A stretch of DNA of 63,799 bases from an uncultured bacterium (lineage in GTDB: Bacteria; Bacillota; Clostridia; UBA1381). Each line of letters starts with the position of its first letter. Within the stretch, counting starts at the first letter, position 1. The position numbers and the translations under genes are program-made. Location: assembly GCA_905215805.1 (NCBI GenBank), contig CAJMRL010000013.1:1-63799 (forward strand), read 5' to 3'. Under the pieces are notes generated by a model. It saw nothing but the letters and a program-made list of their open reading frames with translations, did no database searches and was not told the origin of the DNA. Positions 7,367 to 16,919 of this stretch are shown piece after piece.

Positions 7367-9082
7367 ATGAAGATCAATTCAAAAAACGATTTAAAGGACA
7401 TACTTTTTAAAATATTAGATCCGCTAATCCCTCATTACAGCAGCGGCGGCGCAAGGCTTTGTCCGGGGAATACCGCCGCATGGTATGATGATCTGTCAGC
7501 TCAGACGGAGGGATTTTCCCGTCCCCTTTGGGGGCTTGTGCCGCTGTGGGCATCAGGAGGTGACGCAGGAGCTTTCGATGATATTTACATACGCGGTATC
7601 GTATCGGGGACAGATAAAGCAAGTGCGGAATACTGGGGAGAATGCCATGACCGTGACCAGCGATTCGTTGAAATGGCAGCGATAGCTTATGCACTGATAT
7701 TTTCGCCGGACAAGGTCTTGTATCCGCTCAATGACAAGCAAAGATCCGGACTTGCCGAATGGCTCTTTCAGATAAACGGGCATGAGGTATGCGACAGCAA
7801 CTGGATATTTTTCAGGGTTCTCGTAAATATTGCGCTGAAAAAGAGGGACATGAAATACAGCTCCGAAACGCTCAGACAAGATATACGCCGTATAGAGGAT
7901 TTCTATCTCGGGAACGGCTGGTACAGCGATGGTCCAAACGGACAGAAGGACTATTATATTTCATTTGCTATACATTTCTATTCCTTAGTATACGCTATGA
8001 CCATGGAAGACGATGACCCGGAGCGCTGCGCTAAATACAGAAGCAGAGCGGAAATATTTGCGCATGATTTTATATACTGGTTTGCCGATGACGGAGAAGC
8101 TCTTCCCTACGGACGCTCTCTTACATACCGATTTGCCCAGCTTGCATTCTGGAGCGCCTGCGTTGTTTCGGGAGTGCTTCCTTTTGAAGAAGGTATTATA
8201 AAGGGGATAATCGAGCGCGGATTGGGAAAATGGCTGGATAACCGGGATATTTTCGATAACAGCGGCATACTCACGATCGGGTATAAATATCCGTCTCTGC
8301 ATATGGCGGAGCATTATAACGCTCCCGGCTCACCGTATTGGGCGCTAAAGACATTCATGCTTTTGATGCTTGACGATAACGACCCGTTCTGGAGCTGCGA
8401 AGCGCTTCCCATGCCTGAGCTAAATGAAAAGCGGCTTATTAAAAATGCCGATATGCTTATAAGACGTAACCAAGGCGATGTGTATGCCTATACCGCGGGG
8501 ACACAAAACGACCTTGCCTGCGGACAGATAGCGGCGAAATATCTTAAATTCGCATATTCAACAGTTTTCGGCTTTAATGTAATGCGTTCTCAGCTTTCCC
8601 TTGAAGAATGCGCTCCGGATAATATGCTTGTATTTGAAATAGATGGAATGATATTTATAAGGCGGCATAATTACGGCTTTACAATAAATGATAATGAGAT
8701 AATAACAAAATGGTCGCCGTTCAAGGGTATAGAGGTCGAAACCAAAATAATCCCATTTAAAGAGGGACACATAAGGGAGCATACCATTTATTCAGAATAT
8801 GAGTGCAGGGCTTATGAATGCGGATATGCGGCTGCTTCGCGGGATACTGACATGATGGATTTCCGTATGCATGACGGTGAATGCACGGCATACAACAGCT
8901 TTTCATCAAGCTCGGTACGCTCCGAATCGGACGGCTCCAAGGCAAGGCTTATATCCACGTCTCCGAACACAAATATTCTCTTCAATAAAACCGTTATTCC
9001 CTCATTGGAATTTAAAATAAAGCAAGGGAAAAATGTTATAAAAAGCGTTATAACAGCGTATAAAAAAGGGGACGGCAAATAA
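7367..9082 (+). CDS. DUF2264 domain protein
   Basis: A 571-aa soluble protein of the DUF2264 family. The N-terminal two thirds (residues 15-350) are the alpha-helical domain of the family, recognisable by an aromatic-rich opening (RPLWGLVPLWASGG), NSNWIFFRVLVN-like and DGPNGQKDYYISFAIHFY stretches; the C-terminal third is beta-rich. The fold is thought to be an (alpha/alpha) toroid like glycoside hydrolases or polysaccharide lyases, so an unsaturated-glycan hydrolase or lyase role is plausible but unproven. No signal peptide. It is coupled to tcdA by a one-base overlap and follows folE by 43 nt. There is no functional link to queuosine that I can see; it may be a passenger in the operon. Confidence 0.85.
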   Translation: MKINSKNDLKDILFKILDPLIPHYSSGGARLCPGNTAAWYDDLSAQTEGFSRPLWGLVPLWASGGDAGAFDDIYIRGIVSGTDKASAEYWGECHDRDQRFVEMAAIAYALIFSPDKVLYPLNDKQRSGLAEWLFQINGHEVCDSNWIFFRVLVNIALKKRDMKYSSETLRQDIRRIEDFYLGNGWYSDGPNGQKDYYISFAIHFYSLVYAMTMEDDDPERCAKYRSRAEIFAHDFIYWFADDGEALPYGRSLTYRFAQLAFWSACVVSGVLPFEEGIIKGIIERGLGKWLDNRDIFDNSGILTIGYKYPSLHMAEHYNAPGSPYWALKTFMLLMLDDNDPFWSCEALPMPELNEKRLIKNADMLIRRNQGDVYAYTAGTQNDLACGQIAAKYLKFAYSTVFGFNVMRSQLSLEECAPDNMLVFEIDGMIFIRRHNYGFTINDNEIITKWSPFKGIEVETKIIPFKEGHIREHTIYSEYECRAYECGYAAASRDTDMMDFRMHDGECTAYNSFSSSSVRSESDGSKARLISTSPNTNILFNKTVIPSLEFKIKQGKNVIKSVITAYKKGDGK

Positions 9083-9786
9083 TGAGAGAGCAATTCATAA
9101 GAACAGAAGCTCTTATAGGCTCAGCCGGAATGGAGCGGCTTTCACGCTCACGCGTCGCTGTTTTCGGAATAGGCGGCGTGGGAGGATATGCGGCTGTGGC
9201 TCTGGCAAGAAGCGGTGTCGGCGAGATAGATATAATCGATAACGATGATATTTCGATAAGCAATCTGAACCGTCAGATAATAGCCCGCCACAGTACCATA
9301 GGAAGACCTAAGGTAGACGTAATGGCGGAAGATCTTCAGGATATAAATCCGGATATAAAGATACATAAGCATAATATGTTTTTTCTTCCTGAAACAGAGC
9401 TTGATTTTTCGGTATTTGATTATGTAATAGACGCTATAGATACAGTGACGGGAAAAATAGAGATAATCATGCGCGCGAAAAAGCTCGGGATACCTGTTAT
9501 AAGCTCTATGGGGACAGGAAATAAGCTTCATCCGGAAATGCTTGAGCTTGCGGATATATATTCCACATCAATGTGTCCCCTTTCGAGGGTGATGCGGCGT
9601 GAGCTTAAGGCGCGCGGAGTAAAGGAGCTTAAGGTAGTATATTCAAAGGAGGAGCCGATAAAGCCGACAGTAACGCTCGAACAGGAGGGACGCCGCGCCG
9701 TTCCGGGCAGCAGCGCATTTGTTCCTTCCGCCGCCGGACTTATTATTGCCGGAGAGGTCATACGTGATTTAATAAGGGGGATTTAA
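9082..9786 (+). CDS. tcdA: tRNA threonylcarbamoyladenosine dehydratase
   Basis: A 234-aa E1-like (ThiF/HesA/MoeB fold) enzyme. The ATP-binding GIGGVGGYAA is near residue 29, and DNDDISISNLNRQ provides the adenylation-site Asp/Asn/Arg. This N-terminus (RTEALIGSAGMERL) and length are typical of TcdA (formerly CsdL/YgdL), which cyclises t6A37 to ct6A37 in ANN-decoding tRNAs. It overlaps DUF2264 by one base and sits among tRNA-modification genes, so an anticodon-loop modification theme is consistent. Other ThiF-like enzymes remain possible, but no sulfur-carrier partner is nearby. Confidence 0.85.
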   Translation: MREQFIRTEALIGSAGMERLSRSRVAVFGIGGVGGYAAVALARSGVGEIDIIDNDDISISNLNRQIIARHSTIGRPKVDVMAEDLQDINPDIKIHKHNMFFLPETELDFSVFDYVIDAIDTVTGKIEIIMRAKKLGIPVISSMGTGNKLHPEMLELADIYSTSMCPLSRVMRRELKARGVKELKVVYSKEEPIKPTVTLEQEGRRAVPGSSAFVPSAAGLIIAGEVIRDLIRGI

Positions 9787-9787
9787 G

Positions 9788-11320
9788 ATGCTTTCACAGA
9801 TAAACGCCTGCGGACTGATGGGTATAGATGGATTTATGGTAAGGGTACAGACCGATATTTCAAACGGTATGCCGTCCTTAAACGTGGTCGGGCTTCCCGA
9901 TATCGCCGTAAAGGAGGCAAAGGAAAGAATACATTCGGCTATACGCAATACCGGCTTTAAATTCCCGTCAAAGCATATAACAATAAATCTAGCTCCGGCA
10001 AATAAGCGCAAAGAAGGCACAGCATATGACCTGCCGCTTGCTGTTTCGATTTTAAACGCATCGGGACAGCTCAATACAGACGATATTGACGATGCTGTTT
10101 TTATCGGGGAGCTTTCCCTTGACGGAGGCGTGATGAATGTTTCGGGAGTTCTGCCGATGGTAATTTCAGCGTATAAGCTTGGATATAAGAAATTTTTCGT
10201 ACCCGCCGGCAATGCGAACGAAGCGGCTGTCGTTAAGGACGCTCAGGTATATCCGGTGAATTCGCTCAGGGATATACTGCTGCATTTCTGCGGGGACACT
10301 AAATTGGAAAGGCGTGTTGTTGATACCGAAAAATATTTTAAGCACCACCCCTCCGCAATGCTTGACTTCTGTGATGTAAAGGGACAGGAAAGCGTCAAAA
10401 GAGCGCTCGAGGTAGCCGCCGCGGGTAACCATAATATAATTCTTATCGGACCGCCGGGAACGGGAAAAACAATGCTTGCTCAGAGAATGAATACAATACT
10501 TCCCGATATGTCATTTGACGAGGCTCTGGAGGTCACAAAAATACATTCCATAGCCGGAGTACTGCCCAAAGACCGCCCGCTTATCACAGAGCGTCCGTTC
10601 CGTAATCCGCACCATACAGTATCATCGGTGGGACTTTCGGGCGGAGGAACAATGCCTCGTCCCGGAGAGCTGTCTCTTGCGCATAACGGCATACTGTTCC
10701 TTGACGAGCTTCCGGAATTCAGGCGTGATGTGCTCGAAACTCTGAGACAGCCCATAGAAGACGGCAGGGTCACTATATCACGTGTCAGCGCAACACTCAC
10801 CTATCCCTGCAATATAATGCTCATAGCCAGCATGAATCCATGCAAATGCGGCTACTACGGCGATTCACGCCGCAAATGCACCTGTACTCCGGCTCAGATA
10901 GCCAAATACCGGCGCAGGATCTCCGGACCGCTGCTTGACAGGATAGATATACAAGCGGAGGTTTCCGGTATTCCTTATGAAACATTGAGCCAAATTGACA
11001 AGGGCGAAAGCAGCGCGGATATAAAAAAGCGTGTGGACAAGGCGCGCAGGATACAGCTTGAGCGGTATAAAGGAAAGGGTATCTATTCAAATTCCCAGCT
11101 GAGCGCCGGCATGCTTCAGGAATTCTGCCCGCTCGGTCAGACGGAAAACAAGCTTTTAAAAAGCGCGTTTGATTCGCTCGGTCTTAGCGCAAGAGCGCAC
11201 AGCCGTATATTGAAGGTCGCCAGAACAATAGCCGATCTTAACGGCAGCGACGATATAAAGGCCGCGCATATCGCCGAAGCAATAAGCTACAGAAGCCTTG
11301 ACCGTAAATTTTTCTCTTGA
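9788..11320 (+). CDS. YifB/ComM-family Mg chelatase-like AAA+ ATPase
   Basis: A 510-aa AAA+ protein. Residues 1-165 are the ChlI-like N-terminal domain (GLMGIDGFMVRVQTD), Walker A is GPPGTGKTM near residue 219, Walker B is ILFLDELPEF, and the C-terminal Mg-chelatase lid follows. A CKCGYYGD...CTCTPAQ cysteine cluster sits between them. In Gram-negative bacteria ComM is a branch-migration helicase that promotes integration of transforming DNA; in Firmicutes the role is unstudied. It is the last gene of the operon, one base after tcdA. Confidence 0.9.
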   Translation: MLSQINACGLMGIDGFMVRVQTDISNGMPSLNVVGLPDIAVKEAKERIHSAIRNTGFKFPSKHITINLAPANKRKEGTAYDLPLAVSILNASGQLNTDDIDDAVFIGELSLDGGVMNVSGVLPMVISAYKLGYKKFFVPAGNANEAAVVKDAQVYPVNSLRDILLHFCGDTKLERRVVDTEKYFKHHPSAMLDFCDVKGQESVKRALEVAAAGNHNIILIGPPGTGKTMLAQRMNTILPDMSFDEALEVTKIHSIAGVLPKDRPLITERPFRNPHHTVSSVGLSGGGTMPRPGELSLAHNGILFLDELPEFRRDVLETLRQPIEDGRVTISRVSATLTYPCNIMLIASMNPCKCGYYGDSRRKCTCTPAQIAKYRRRISGPLLDRIDIQAEVSGIPYETLSQIDKGESSADIKKRVDKARRIQLERYKGKGIYSNSQLSAGMLQEFCPLGQTENKLLKSAFDSLGLSARAHSRILKVARTIADLNGSDDIKAAHIAEAISYRSLDRKFFS

Positions 11321-11399
11321 TTTTCTTATATTGTGTACATTTTTATGGCTGTATATTTGTTATATATTGTACATTTCTTACAATATTAGTGTTAGCATA

Positions 11400-11428
11400 T
11401 TGACTTTTTTGATGTTTTGGTGTATTAT
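11400..11428 (+). promoter_or_regulatory. promoter of the initiator tRNA gene
   Basis: TTGACT (11400-11405) and TATTAT (11423-11428) with a 17-nt spacer, about 28 nt before the mature tRNA. Confidence 0.7.
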
Positions 11429-11456
11429 ATATCAGTACTTAATGAGAGGTCAATAT

Positions 11457-11533
<77 letters not shown>

Positions 11534-11539
11534 ATTGTA

Positions 11540-11571
11540 AAAACGGCAGAATTTTTCTTGCCGTTTTTTTG
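11540..11571 (+). terminator. terminator after tRNA-fMet
   Basis: AAAACGGCA (11540-11548) pairs with TGCCGTTTT (11559-11567), followed by more T. Confidence 0.9.
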
Positions 11572-11646
11572 TTTTTCTTTAAACAATTATTAATTTTTTT
11601 ATAAACAGTTGACAAATTCTAATTCACGATATATAACAATAGAAAA

Positions 11647-11722
11647 AAGGCAGCCTGTTAAACGGCTCGCCATATAACGCTTCAGTTAGTCGCTACATTT
11701 GACGATGTAGGCGACTAACTTG
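11647..11722 (-). ncRNA. double-hairpin element at the 3' end of the DnaD-like gene
   Basis: On the minus strand, directly after the DnaD-like stop codon, a 14-bp hairpin (GTTAGTCGCCTACAT with ATGTAGCGACTAAC, one bulged G, 11686-11720) is followed by GGCGAGCC/GGCTGCC and six T (11675-11644), a normal terminator. The first hairpin is much more elaborate than a terminator needs. It could be a 3'-UTR element, or a separate small RNA; a weak promoter-like TTGATG/GATAAA lies just upstream. No ORF is present. Confidence 0.5.
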
Positions 11723-11750
11723 CTTTTATCTGAAAATTGCGATTTCTTCA

Positions 11751-12788
11751 TCAATTATATTTTTCGTTCATTCTTCTTTCGGCAGCGTCATAATCTGTAT
11801 CCGCCGCTCCGTACACGCCTGTATCACGCTCATTCATTTTCGGATTTTTTGCGCTGTTTTTGCTGCGGAATTCCTCCTGATCCCTTTCGGCCGCTTCTAT
11901 GGTATGGATATTTTTCTTGTTCCAATTCTTTATTATCGAGTCCATATACTGAAACGACAGCCTTCCTATGCGCATTATACAATACTCATACGCAAGAGCC
12001 ACCATTTCGCTGCTCATCGAATACTTGTCCTTCCATTCGGAAAGATATGCTTCCTCGGTTTTTGAAAGCGGTCTTGAGGTTATGCCCAAAAGCTTTTTAA
12101 GCTCGCTGAAATACGACTTATCCTCCCGCTCCTCATTGATAAACCTGTCCGCTTCCTCCATTGTGGTTATTCCCTTATCATGCCAGCTTATAGCCACCTT
12201 CTCTATATAATTCATATTTGAATTATTCTTCGAAACACAATACTCAAGCAGCATCATTATTACCTCAGTTGACAAACCGAGATGGTCATATATCCAATAA
12301 AGCGTTTCTATATCGGGATTATTGAGAGTTTTTCCGAGCATCTCCTGAGCCATGGTGCACAGATCCGAAAGCTTCTGGTCGTGCAGGATTATATCGCTTA
12401 TCTGGTTTATGCTCTTCTTTTCTTCCGAATGCTCCTCATTTGCGGGCGCGACCGCCGGAATATCCGTCTCGTTTATAACGGGAACAGTTTTAAACAGCTC
12501 CGTCTGCGGCTGAGCGCCCGCGCTTGACACAGCTCCTACCGTTATAGTCGTTCCCGCACTGTTCAAAAGCCCCTGCTCCTGCCAGTATTCTATAGCGTTT
12601 AACACATCGCCCTCGAGCATATTCAATGCCTTCGCTATTCTTCTTGGCTCATCACTGCCTCCCTTTATAGCCATACATAATATGTAAAGATATACCTTCA
12701 CATAATCACCATGCGCCCTTGTCATATAATTTTCGATAAATTCCGTAGAGACCGGAACGAAATTAAAATTGTATCTAAACTCAAACAT
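11751..12788 (-). CDS. DnaD-domain replication initiation protein
   Basis: A 345-aa protein of the DnaB/DnaD family of Firmicute helicase-loading factors. Residues 1-100 resemble the winged-helix DnaD N-terminal domain (YVKVYLYIL, a short wing, EYWQEQGLL); two tandem DnaB_2 helical domains follow, each ending in the YxxxIxxxW signature (YIEKVAISW near residue 200 and YMDSIIKNW near 298). The acidic tail RMNEKYN ends it. The ATG at 12788 has GGAG nine bases upstream; extension to 12845 lacks a ribosome site. It would help DnaA and the DnaI/DnaC-type loader (38894) load the replicative helicase. It is divergently transcribed from rpoB across a shared promoter region. Confidence 0.88.
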   Translation of the reverse strand: MFEFRYNFNFVPVSTEFIENYMTRAHGDYVKVYLYILCMAIKGGSDEPRRIAKALNMLEGDVLNAIEYWQEQGLLNSAGTTITVGAVSSAGAQPQTELFKTVPVINETDIPAVAPANEEHSEEKKSINQISDIILHDQKLSDLCTMAQEMLGKTLNNPDIETLYWIYDHLGLSTEVIMMLLEYCVSKNNSNMNYIEKVAISWHDKGITTMEEADRFINEEREDKSYFSELKKLLGITSRPLSKTEEAYLSEWKDKYSMSSEMVALAYEYCIMRIGRLSFQYMDSIIKNWNKKNIHTIEAAERDQEEFRSKNSAKNPKMNERDTGVYGAADTDYDAAERRMNEKYN

Positions 12789-12886
12789 AAAAAAAATCTC
12801 CGTTTTTATTAAAAAAATGTGATCTGCCCCTTGACATACAGGCAAATTTGTGATAACATAATAAAATGTAGTGTAGTCTGCAAATT

Positions 12887-12915
12887 TTGACTCCGCTTCC
12901 TCTTAAATATATTAT
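12887..12915 (+). promoter_or_regulatory. promoter of rpoB-rpoC
   Basis: TTGACT (12887-12892) and TATTAT (12910-12915), 17 nt apart. The start near 12922 gives a leader of about 160 nt. Confidence 0.65.
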
Positions 12916-12944
12916 CATTGTATGTATTATACCATGATAATATA
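12908..12944. promoter_or_regulatory. 11-bp inverted repeat across divergent promoters
   Basis: TATATTATCAT (12908-12918) and ATGATAATATA (12934-12944) are perfect inverted arms with a 15-nt spacer. The left arm covers the rpoB -10, and the spacer holds the -10 of the divergent promoter. It could be an operator or a hairpin at the 5' end of the rpoB leader. Confidence 0.55.
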
Positions 12945-12954
12945 CAAATTGCAA
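12926..12954 (-). promoter_or_regulatory. promoter of the DnaD-like gene
   Basis: On the minus strand TTGCAA (12954-12949) and TATAAT (12931-12926), 17 nt apart, interleaved with the rpoB promoter. Confidence 0.6.
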
Positions 12955-13080
12955 CCCCTAAAAAGCCATAAAATTTGACCGGCTTTGAGGGAAGAGGCTT
13001 TGCCCGGAGGATTTTTTTAAGACTATTGATTTTAGTAGGAAATAAAAAACGCTGAGATTATTAATGAGGTGATTAATTAG

Positions 13081-16000
13081 ATGCTGCATGCGGTAGAAGC
13101 AGGAAAGAATATCCGTCTTTCGTATTCGACAATCAAGGAAGCGCTGGAAATGCCTAACCTTATCGAGGTACAGAAGGATTCCTACAAATGGTTCCTTGAA
13201 GAAGGTCTTAAAGAGGTATTCCACGATATCTCCCCAATAACCGACCACGCCAATAAGCTTAAGCTTGAATTCTGCGACTATAAGCTCGATTACAAGTCTA
13301 AGTATACGGTAGAGGAATGTAAGGAAAGAGATGCGAAATATGCGGCTCCGCTTTTCGTAAGGGTGATGCTTACGAACAACGAGACCGGAGAAATAAAACA
13401 GCAGGATATTTTTATGGGTGAATTCCCGCTTATGACAGAGCAGGGAACGTTTATTATAAACGGCGCCGAGCGTGTTATAGTAAGCCAGCTCGTGCGTTCG
13501 CCGGGAATATATTATGAGTTTTCAAGAGACAAGACGGGTAAGCCGCTTTATGCCTCAACGGTAATTCCGTACAGGGGTGCTTGGCTCGAGTACGAAACGG
13601 ATTCAAACGATGTTTTCTCGATTCGTATAGACCGTACAAGAAAACTGCCCGTGACAGTATTTTTAAGAGCGATGGGGCTTGGAACGAATGCCGAGATAAT
13701 CAATCTTTTCGGAGAGGACAAAAAGCTTCTCGCTACATTTGAGAAGGATCCGACAAACAGCCGTGAAGAGGGTCTTATAGAAATTTATAAAAGACTCCGC
13801 CCCGGTGAGCCGGCAAACGTTGAAAGCGCGGAATCACTTCTTAATAATATGTTCTTTGACCCGAAGCGCTATGATTTGGCAAGGGTCGGAAGATATAAAT
13901 TCGACAAAAAGCTCGCTATAGGAGCAAGAATAAAAAATAAGAAGCTTAAAGAGGATGTATTTGACCCGAGAACCGGAGAGCTTTTGGCAAAAGCAGGCGA
14001 TATGATAAGCGCGGAAGCTGCCGAAGCTATAGAAAAAGCCGGAGTAAACACTGTATTCCTTGAAATAGAGGGTCAGGAAGTAAAGGTATTCTCCAATGAT
14101 ATGGTGCTTCTTGAGGAATACTGCGATGTTGAGGTAGATGTTCCTTATGAGAAGGTAAGACGCGCTGTTCTTATGGATATCTTAAAGGCAGCGGATGAAC
14201 AGGATGAGCTTCCCAGAGAGGATTATATAAGAAGTCAGATAGAATACCAGTGGGATGACCTTTGCCCGAAGCATATCACTGTAGACGATATGTTCGCGTC
14301 TGTAAACTACTGCCTTAACCTTGCAATGGGTACAGGCTCGATAGACGATATCGACCATCTCGGAAACAGAAGATTGAGAAGCGTCGGAGAGCTTTTGCAG
14401 AACCAGTTCCGTATAGGTCTTGCAAGAATGGAAAGAACCGTAAGAGAAAGAATGTCGGTACAGGAGGCAGAAATCATAACGCCTACCTCGCTTATAAATA
14501 TAAGACCTATCATAGCTACTATAAATGAATTCTTCGGTTCATCACAGCTTTCACAGTTCATGGACCAGCCGAACCCGCTTGCAGAGCTTCGTCACAAGAG
14601 ACGTATATCGGCTTTGGGACCGGGCGGTCTTTCAAGAGAAAGAGCCGGATTTGAGGTGCGTGACGTTCACTATTCGCACTACGGAAGAATGTGTCCGATA
14701 GAGACTCCTGAAGGTCCAAACATCGGTCTTATAACCTCGCTTGCAACATTCGCAAGAATTGACCAGTACGGCTTTGTCGAAGCGCCTTACAGAAAGGTCG
14801 ACAAGGAAACGCACTGCGTAACGGACGAGATAGTATATATGACCGCCGATGTCGAGGATAATTACATTGTCGCTCAGGCAAACGAGCCGCTTGATGAAAA
14901 CGGCAGATTTATAGATAAAAAGGTTTCCGCCCGCTACCGTGATGAGATACTTGAAGTTCCGGGCGAAATGATAGATTACATGGACGTATCTCCGAGACAG
15001 CTTGTTTCGGTCGTTACGGCTTGTATCCCGTTCCTTGAGAACGACGATGCTAACCGCGCGCTCATGGGCTCGAACATGCAGTGTCAGGCAGTGCCGCTTC
15101 TTACAACCGATTCTCCTATCGTCGGAACAGGCATGGAGCATAAGGTTGCGAAGGATTCCGGAAGCGCTGTTCTTGCAAAAGAGGACGGATATGTTGAGAG
15201 CGTGGATTCTGAAAAGATCGTTATAAAGGGCGAGAGCGGTGCAAAGCATGTTCATAAGCTTATAAAGTTTACCCGTTCAAACCAGAGTACCTGTATCAAC
15301 CAGAAGCCTATCGTTGTAAAGGGCGAGAAGGTTCACAGAGGCGATATCATAGCAGACGGTCCGGCAATGGACAACGGCGAGCTTGCATTGGGCAAGAACA
15401 TACTTATAGGCTTCATGACATGGGAAGGCTATAACTATGAGGACGCGGTACTTCTGAGTGAGGAGCTTGTAAAGAACGATGTATTCACCTCTATCCATAT
15501 GGAGGAATACGAATGCGAATCGAGAGATACAAAGTTAGGACCCGAGGAGATAACAAGAGATATCCCGAATGTTTCAGAGGACGCTTTGAAGGACCTTGAC
15601 GAGGAAGGAATCATAAGAGTCGGAGCTGAGGTAAAGCCGGGAGACATACTTGTCGGAAAGGTAACTCCGAAGGGTGAGACAGAGCTTACCGCAGAGGAAA
15701 GACTTTTAAGAGCAATTTTCGGTGAAAAGGCGAGAGAGGTAAGAGATACCTCATTGAGAGTTCCGCACGGAGAGCAGGGTATCATAGTTGACGTAAAGAA
15801 GTTTACAAGAGAAAACGGCGACGAGCTTTCAGCCGGTGTAAACGAGGTCGTAGTATGCTATATCGCTCAGAAGCGTAAGATAAGCGTCGGCGACAAGATG
15901 GCCGGACGTCACGGAAACAAGGGTGTCGTTTCGAGAGTGCTTCCGCAGGAGGATATGCCGTTCCTGGAGGACGGTACTCCGCTTCAGATCGTGCTTAACC

Positions 16001-16893
16001 CGCTGGGCGTACCTTCGCGTATGAATATCGGTCAGGTGCTCGAGATGCACTTGGGCTATGCTTACAGATGTCTTTCATTAAAGACGAGAGAAGAGCTCGA
16101 GAGCATAACCGTTGACGAAAACTTTAAAAAGCAGGTATTAAGAGCAAAGGATGCCGCAAGACCGGGACGCTTTATAAAGATCGCAACTCCGGTATTTGAC
16201 GGTGCTCAGGACAGTGATATACAGATGGCGTTCGAGGCGGCAGGTCTTGACAAGACATTCAAGTCGGTCGTTTATGACGGACGTACCGGAGAGAAGTTCG
16301 ACAATACCGTTACAGTCGGAATAATGTATTACCTGAAACTGCATCACCTCGTTGATGATAAGATACACGCGCGTTCGACAGGTCCGTACTCACTCGTTAC
16401 GCAGCAGCCGCTCGGAGGTAAGGCTCAGTTCGGCGGACAGCGTTTCGGAGAAATGGAGGTTTGGGCGCTCGAGGCTTACGGCGCGGCTTATACTCTTCAG
16501 GAGATACTTACCGTCAAGTCCGATGATATCGTGGGACGTGTAAAGACGTATGAAGCTATCGTAAAGGGCGAGAATATTCCGAAATCAGGTATTCCGGAAT
16601 CGTTCAAGGTTCTTGTTAAGGAATTGCAGTCGCTTGCTCTTGATATTAAGATATTGAATCATAACATGGAGAAGATAGATATAGACACCTTCTTTGATGA
16701 TGACGATGATGAAGGCTATGTAAGCGAAGATATCGTAAAGACGATGTCCGAGGGAGACGGCGTTGACGACGGTGATCTCGGAGAGGACAGCATGCTCTCC
16801 GACGGCTACTTGGGCGACGACGATTATATAGACGATGAAGACGAGGGCGGAGTTATAACCGCCGATGATTTTGACGATGATTTTGATATGTAA
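13081..16893 (+). CDS. rpoB: DNA-directed RNA polymerase subunit beta
   Basis: A 1270-aa beta subunit of core RNA polymerase. It starts with the usual KNIRLSYSTIKEALEMPNLIEVQ region, contains the rifampicin pocket (SSQLSQFMDQPNPLAEL and HKRRISALGPGG), and the GDKMAGRHGNKG and YNYEDAVLLSEE catalytic blocks. The residues at these sites look wild type. The last 75 residues form an extremely acidic Asp/Glu tail (DDDDDE, DDGDLGED, ADDFDDDFDM). No rplJ/rplL genes lie upstream, unlike most Firmicutes; instead it is preceded by its own promoter and divergent dnaD-like gene. rpoC follows after 26 nt. Confidence 0.99.
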   Translation: MLHAVEAGKNIRLSYSTIKEALEMPNLIEVQKDSYKWFLEEGLKEVFHDISPITDHANKLKLEFCDYKLDYKSKYTVEECKERDAKYAAPLFVRVMLTNNETGEIKQQDIFMGEFPLMTEQGTFIINGAERVIVSQLVRSPGIYYEFSRDKTGKPLYASTVIPYRGAWLEYETDSNDVFSIRIDRTRKLPVTVFLRAMGLGTNAEIINLFGEDKKLLATFEKDPTNSREEGLIEIYKRLRPGEPANVESAESLLNNMFFDPKRYDLARVGRYKFDKKLAIGARIKNKKLKEDVFDPRTGELLAKAGDMISAEAAEAIEKAGVNTVFLEIEGQEVKVFSNDMVLLEEYCDVEVDVPYEKVRRAVLMDILKAADEQDELPREDYIRSQIEYQWDDLCPKHITVDDMFASVNYCLNLAMGTGSIDDIDHLGNRRLRSVGELLQNQFRIGLARMERTVRERMSVQEAEIITPTSLINIRPIIATINEFFGSSQLSQFMDQPNPLAELRHKRRISALGPGGLSRERAGFEVRDVHYSHYGRMCPIETPEGPNIGLITSLATFARIDQYGFVEAPYRKVDKETHCVTDEIVYMTADVEDNYIVAQANEPLDENGRFIDKKVSARYRDEILEVPGEMIDYMDVSPRQLVSVVTACIPFLENDDANRALMGSNMQCQAVPLLTTDSPIVGTGMEHKVAKDSGSAVLAKEDGYVESVDSEKIVIKGESGAKHVHKLIKFTRSNQSTCINQKPIVVKGEKVHRGDIIADGPAMDNGELALGKNILIGFMTWEGYNYEDAVLLSEELVKNDVFTSIHMEEYECESRDTKLGPEEITRDIPNVSEDALKDLDEEGIIRVGAEVKPGDILVGKVTPKGETELTAEERLLRAIFGEKAREVRDTSLRVPHGEQGIIVDVKKFTRENGDELSAGVNEVVVCYIAQKRKISVGDKMAGRHGNKGVVSRVLPQEDMPFLEDGTPLQIVLNPLGVPSRMNIGQVLEMHLGYAYRCLSLKTREELESITVDENFKKQVLRAKDAARPGRFIKIATPVFDGAQDSDIQMAFEAAGLDKTFKSVVYDGRTGEKFDNTVTVGIMYYLKLHHLVDDKIHARSTGPYSLVTQQPLGGKAQFGGQRFGEMEVWALEAYGAAYTLQEILTVKSDDIVGRVKTYEAIVKGENIPKSGIPESFKVLVKELQSLALDIKILNHNMEKIDIDTFFDDDDDEGYVSEDIVKTMSEGDGVDDGDLGEDSMLSDGYLGDDDYIDDEDEGGVITADDFDDDFDM

Positions 16894-16919
16894 GGCCGCG
16901 GTGCTATGGAGGTTTTTAG

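Noticed and set aside
12978..13018. Attenuator in the rpoB leader
   Set aside because: The CCGG...CCGG pairing is only 4 bp and the GGCTTTG copies are direct, not inverted, despite a T-run; too weak to claim.
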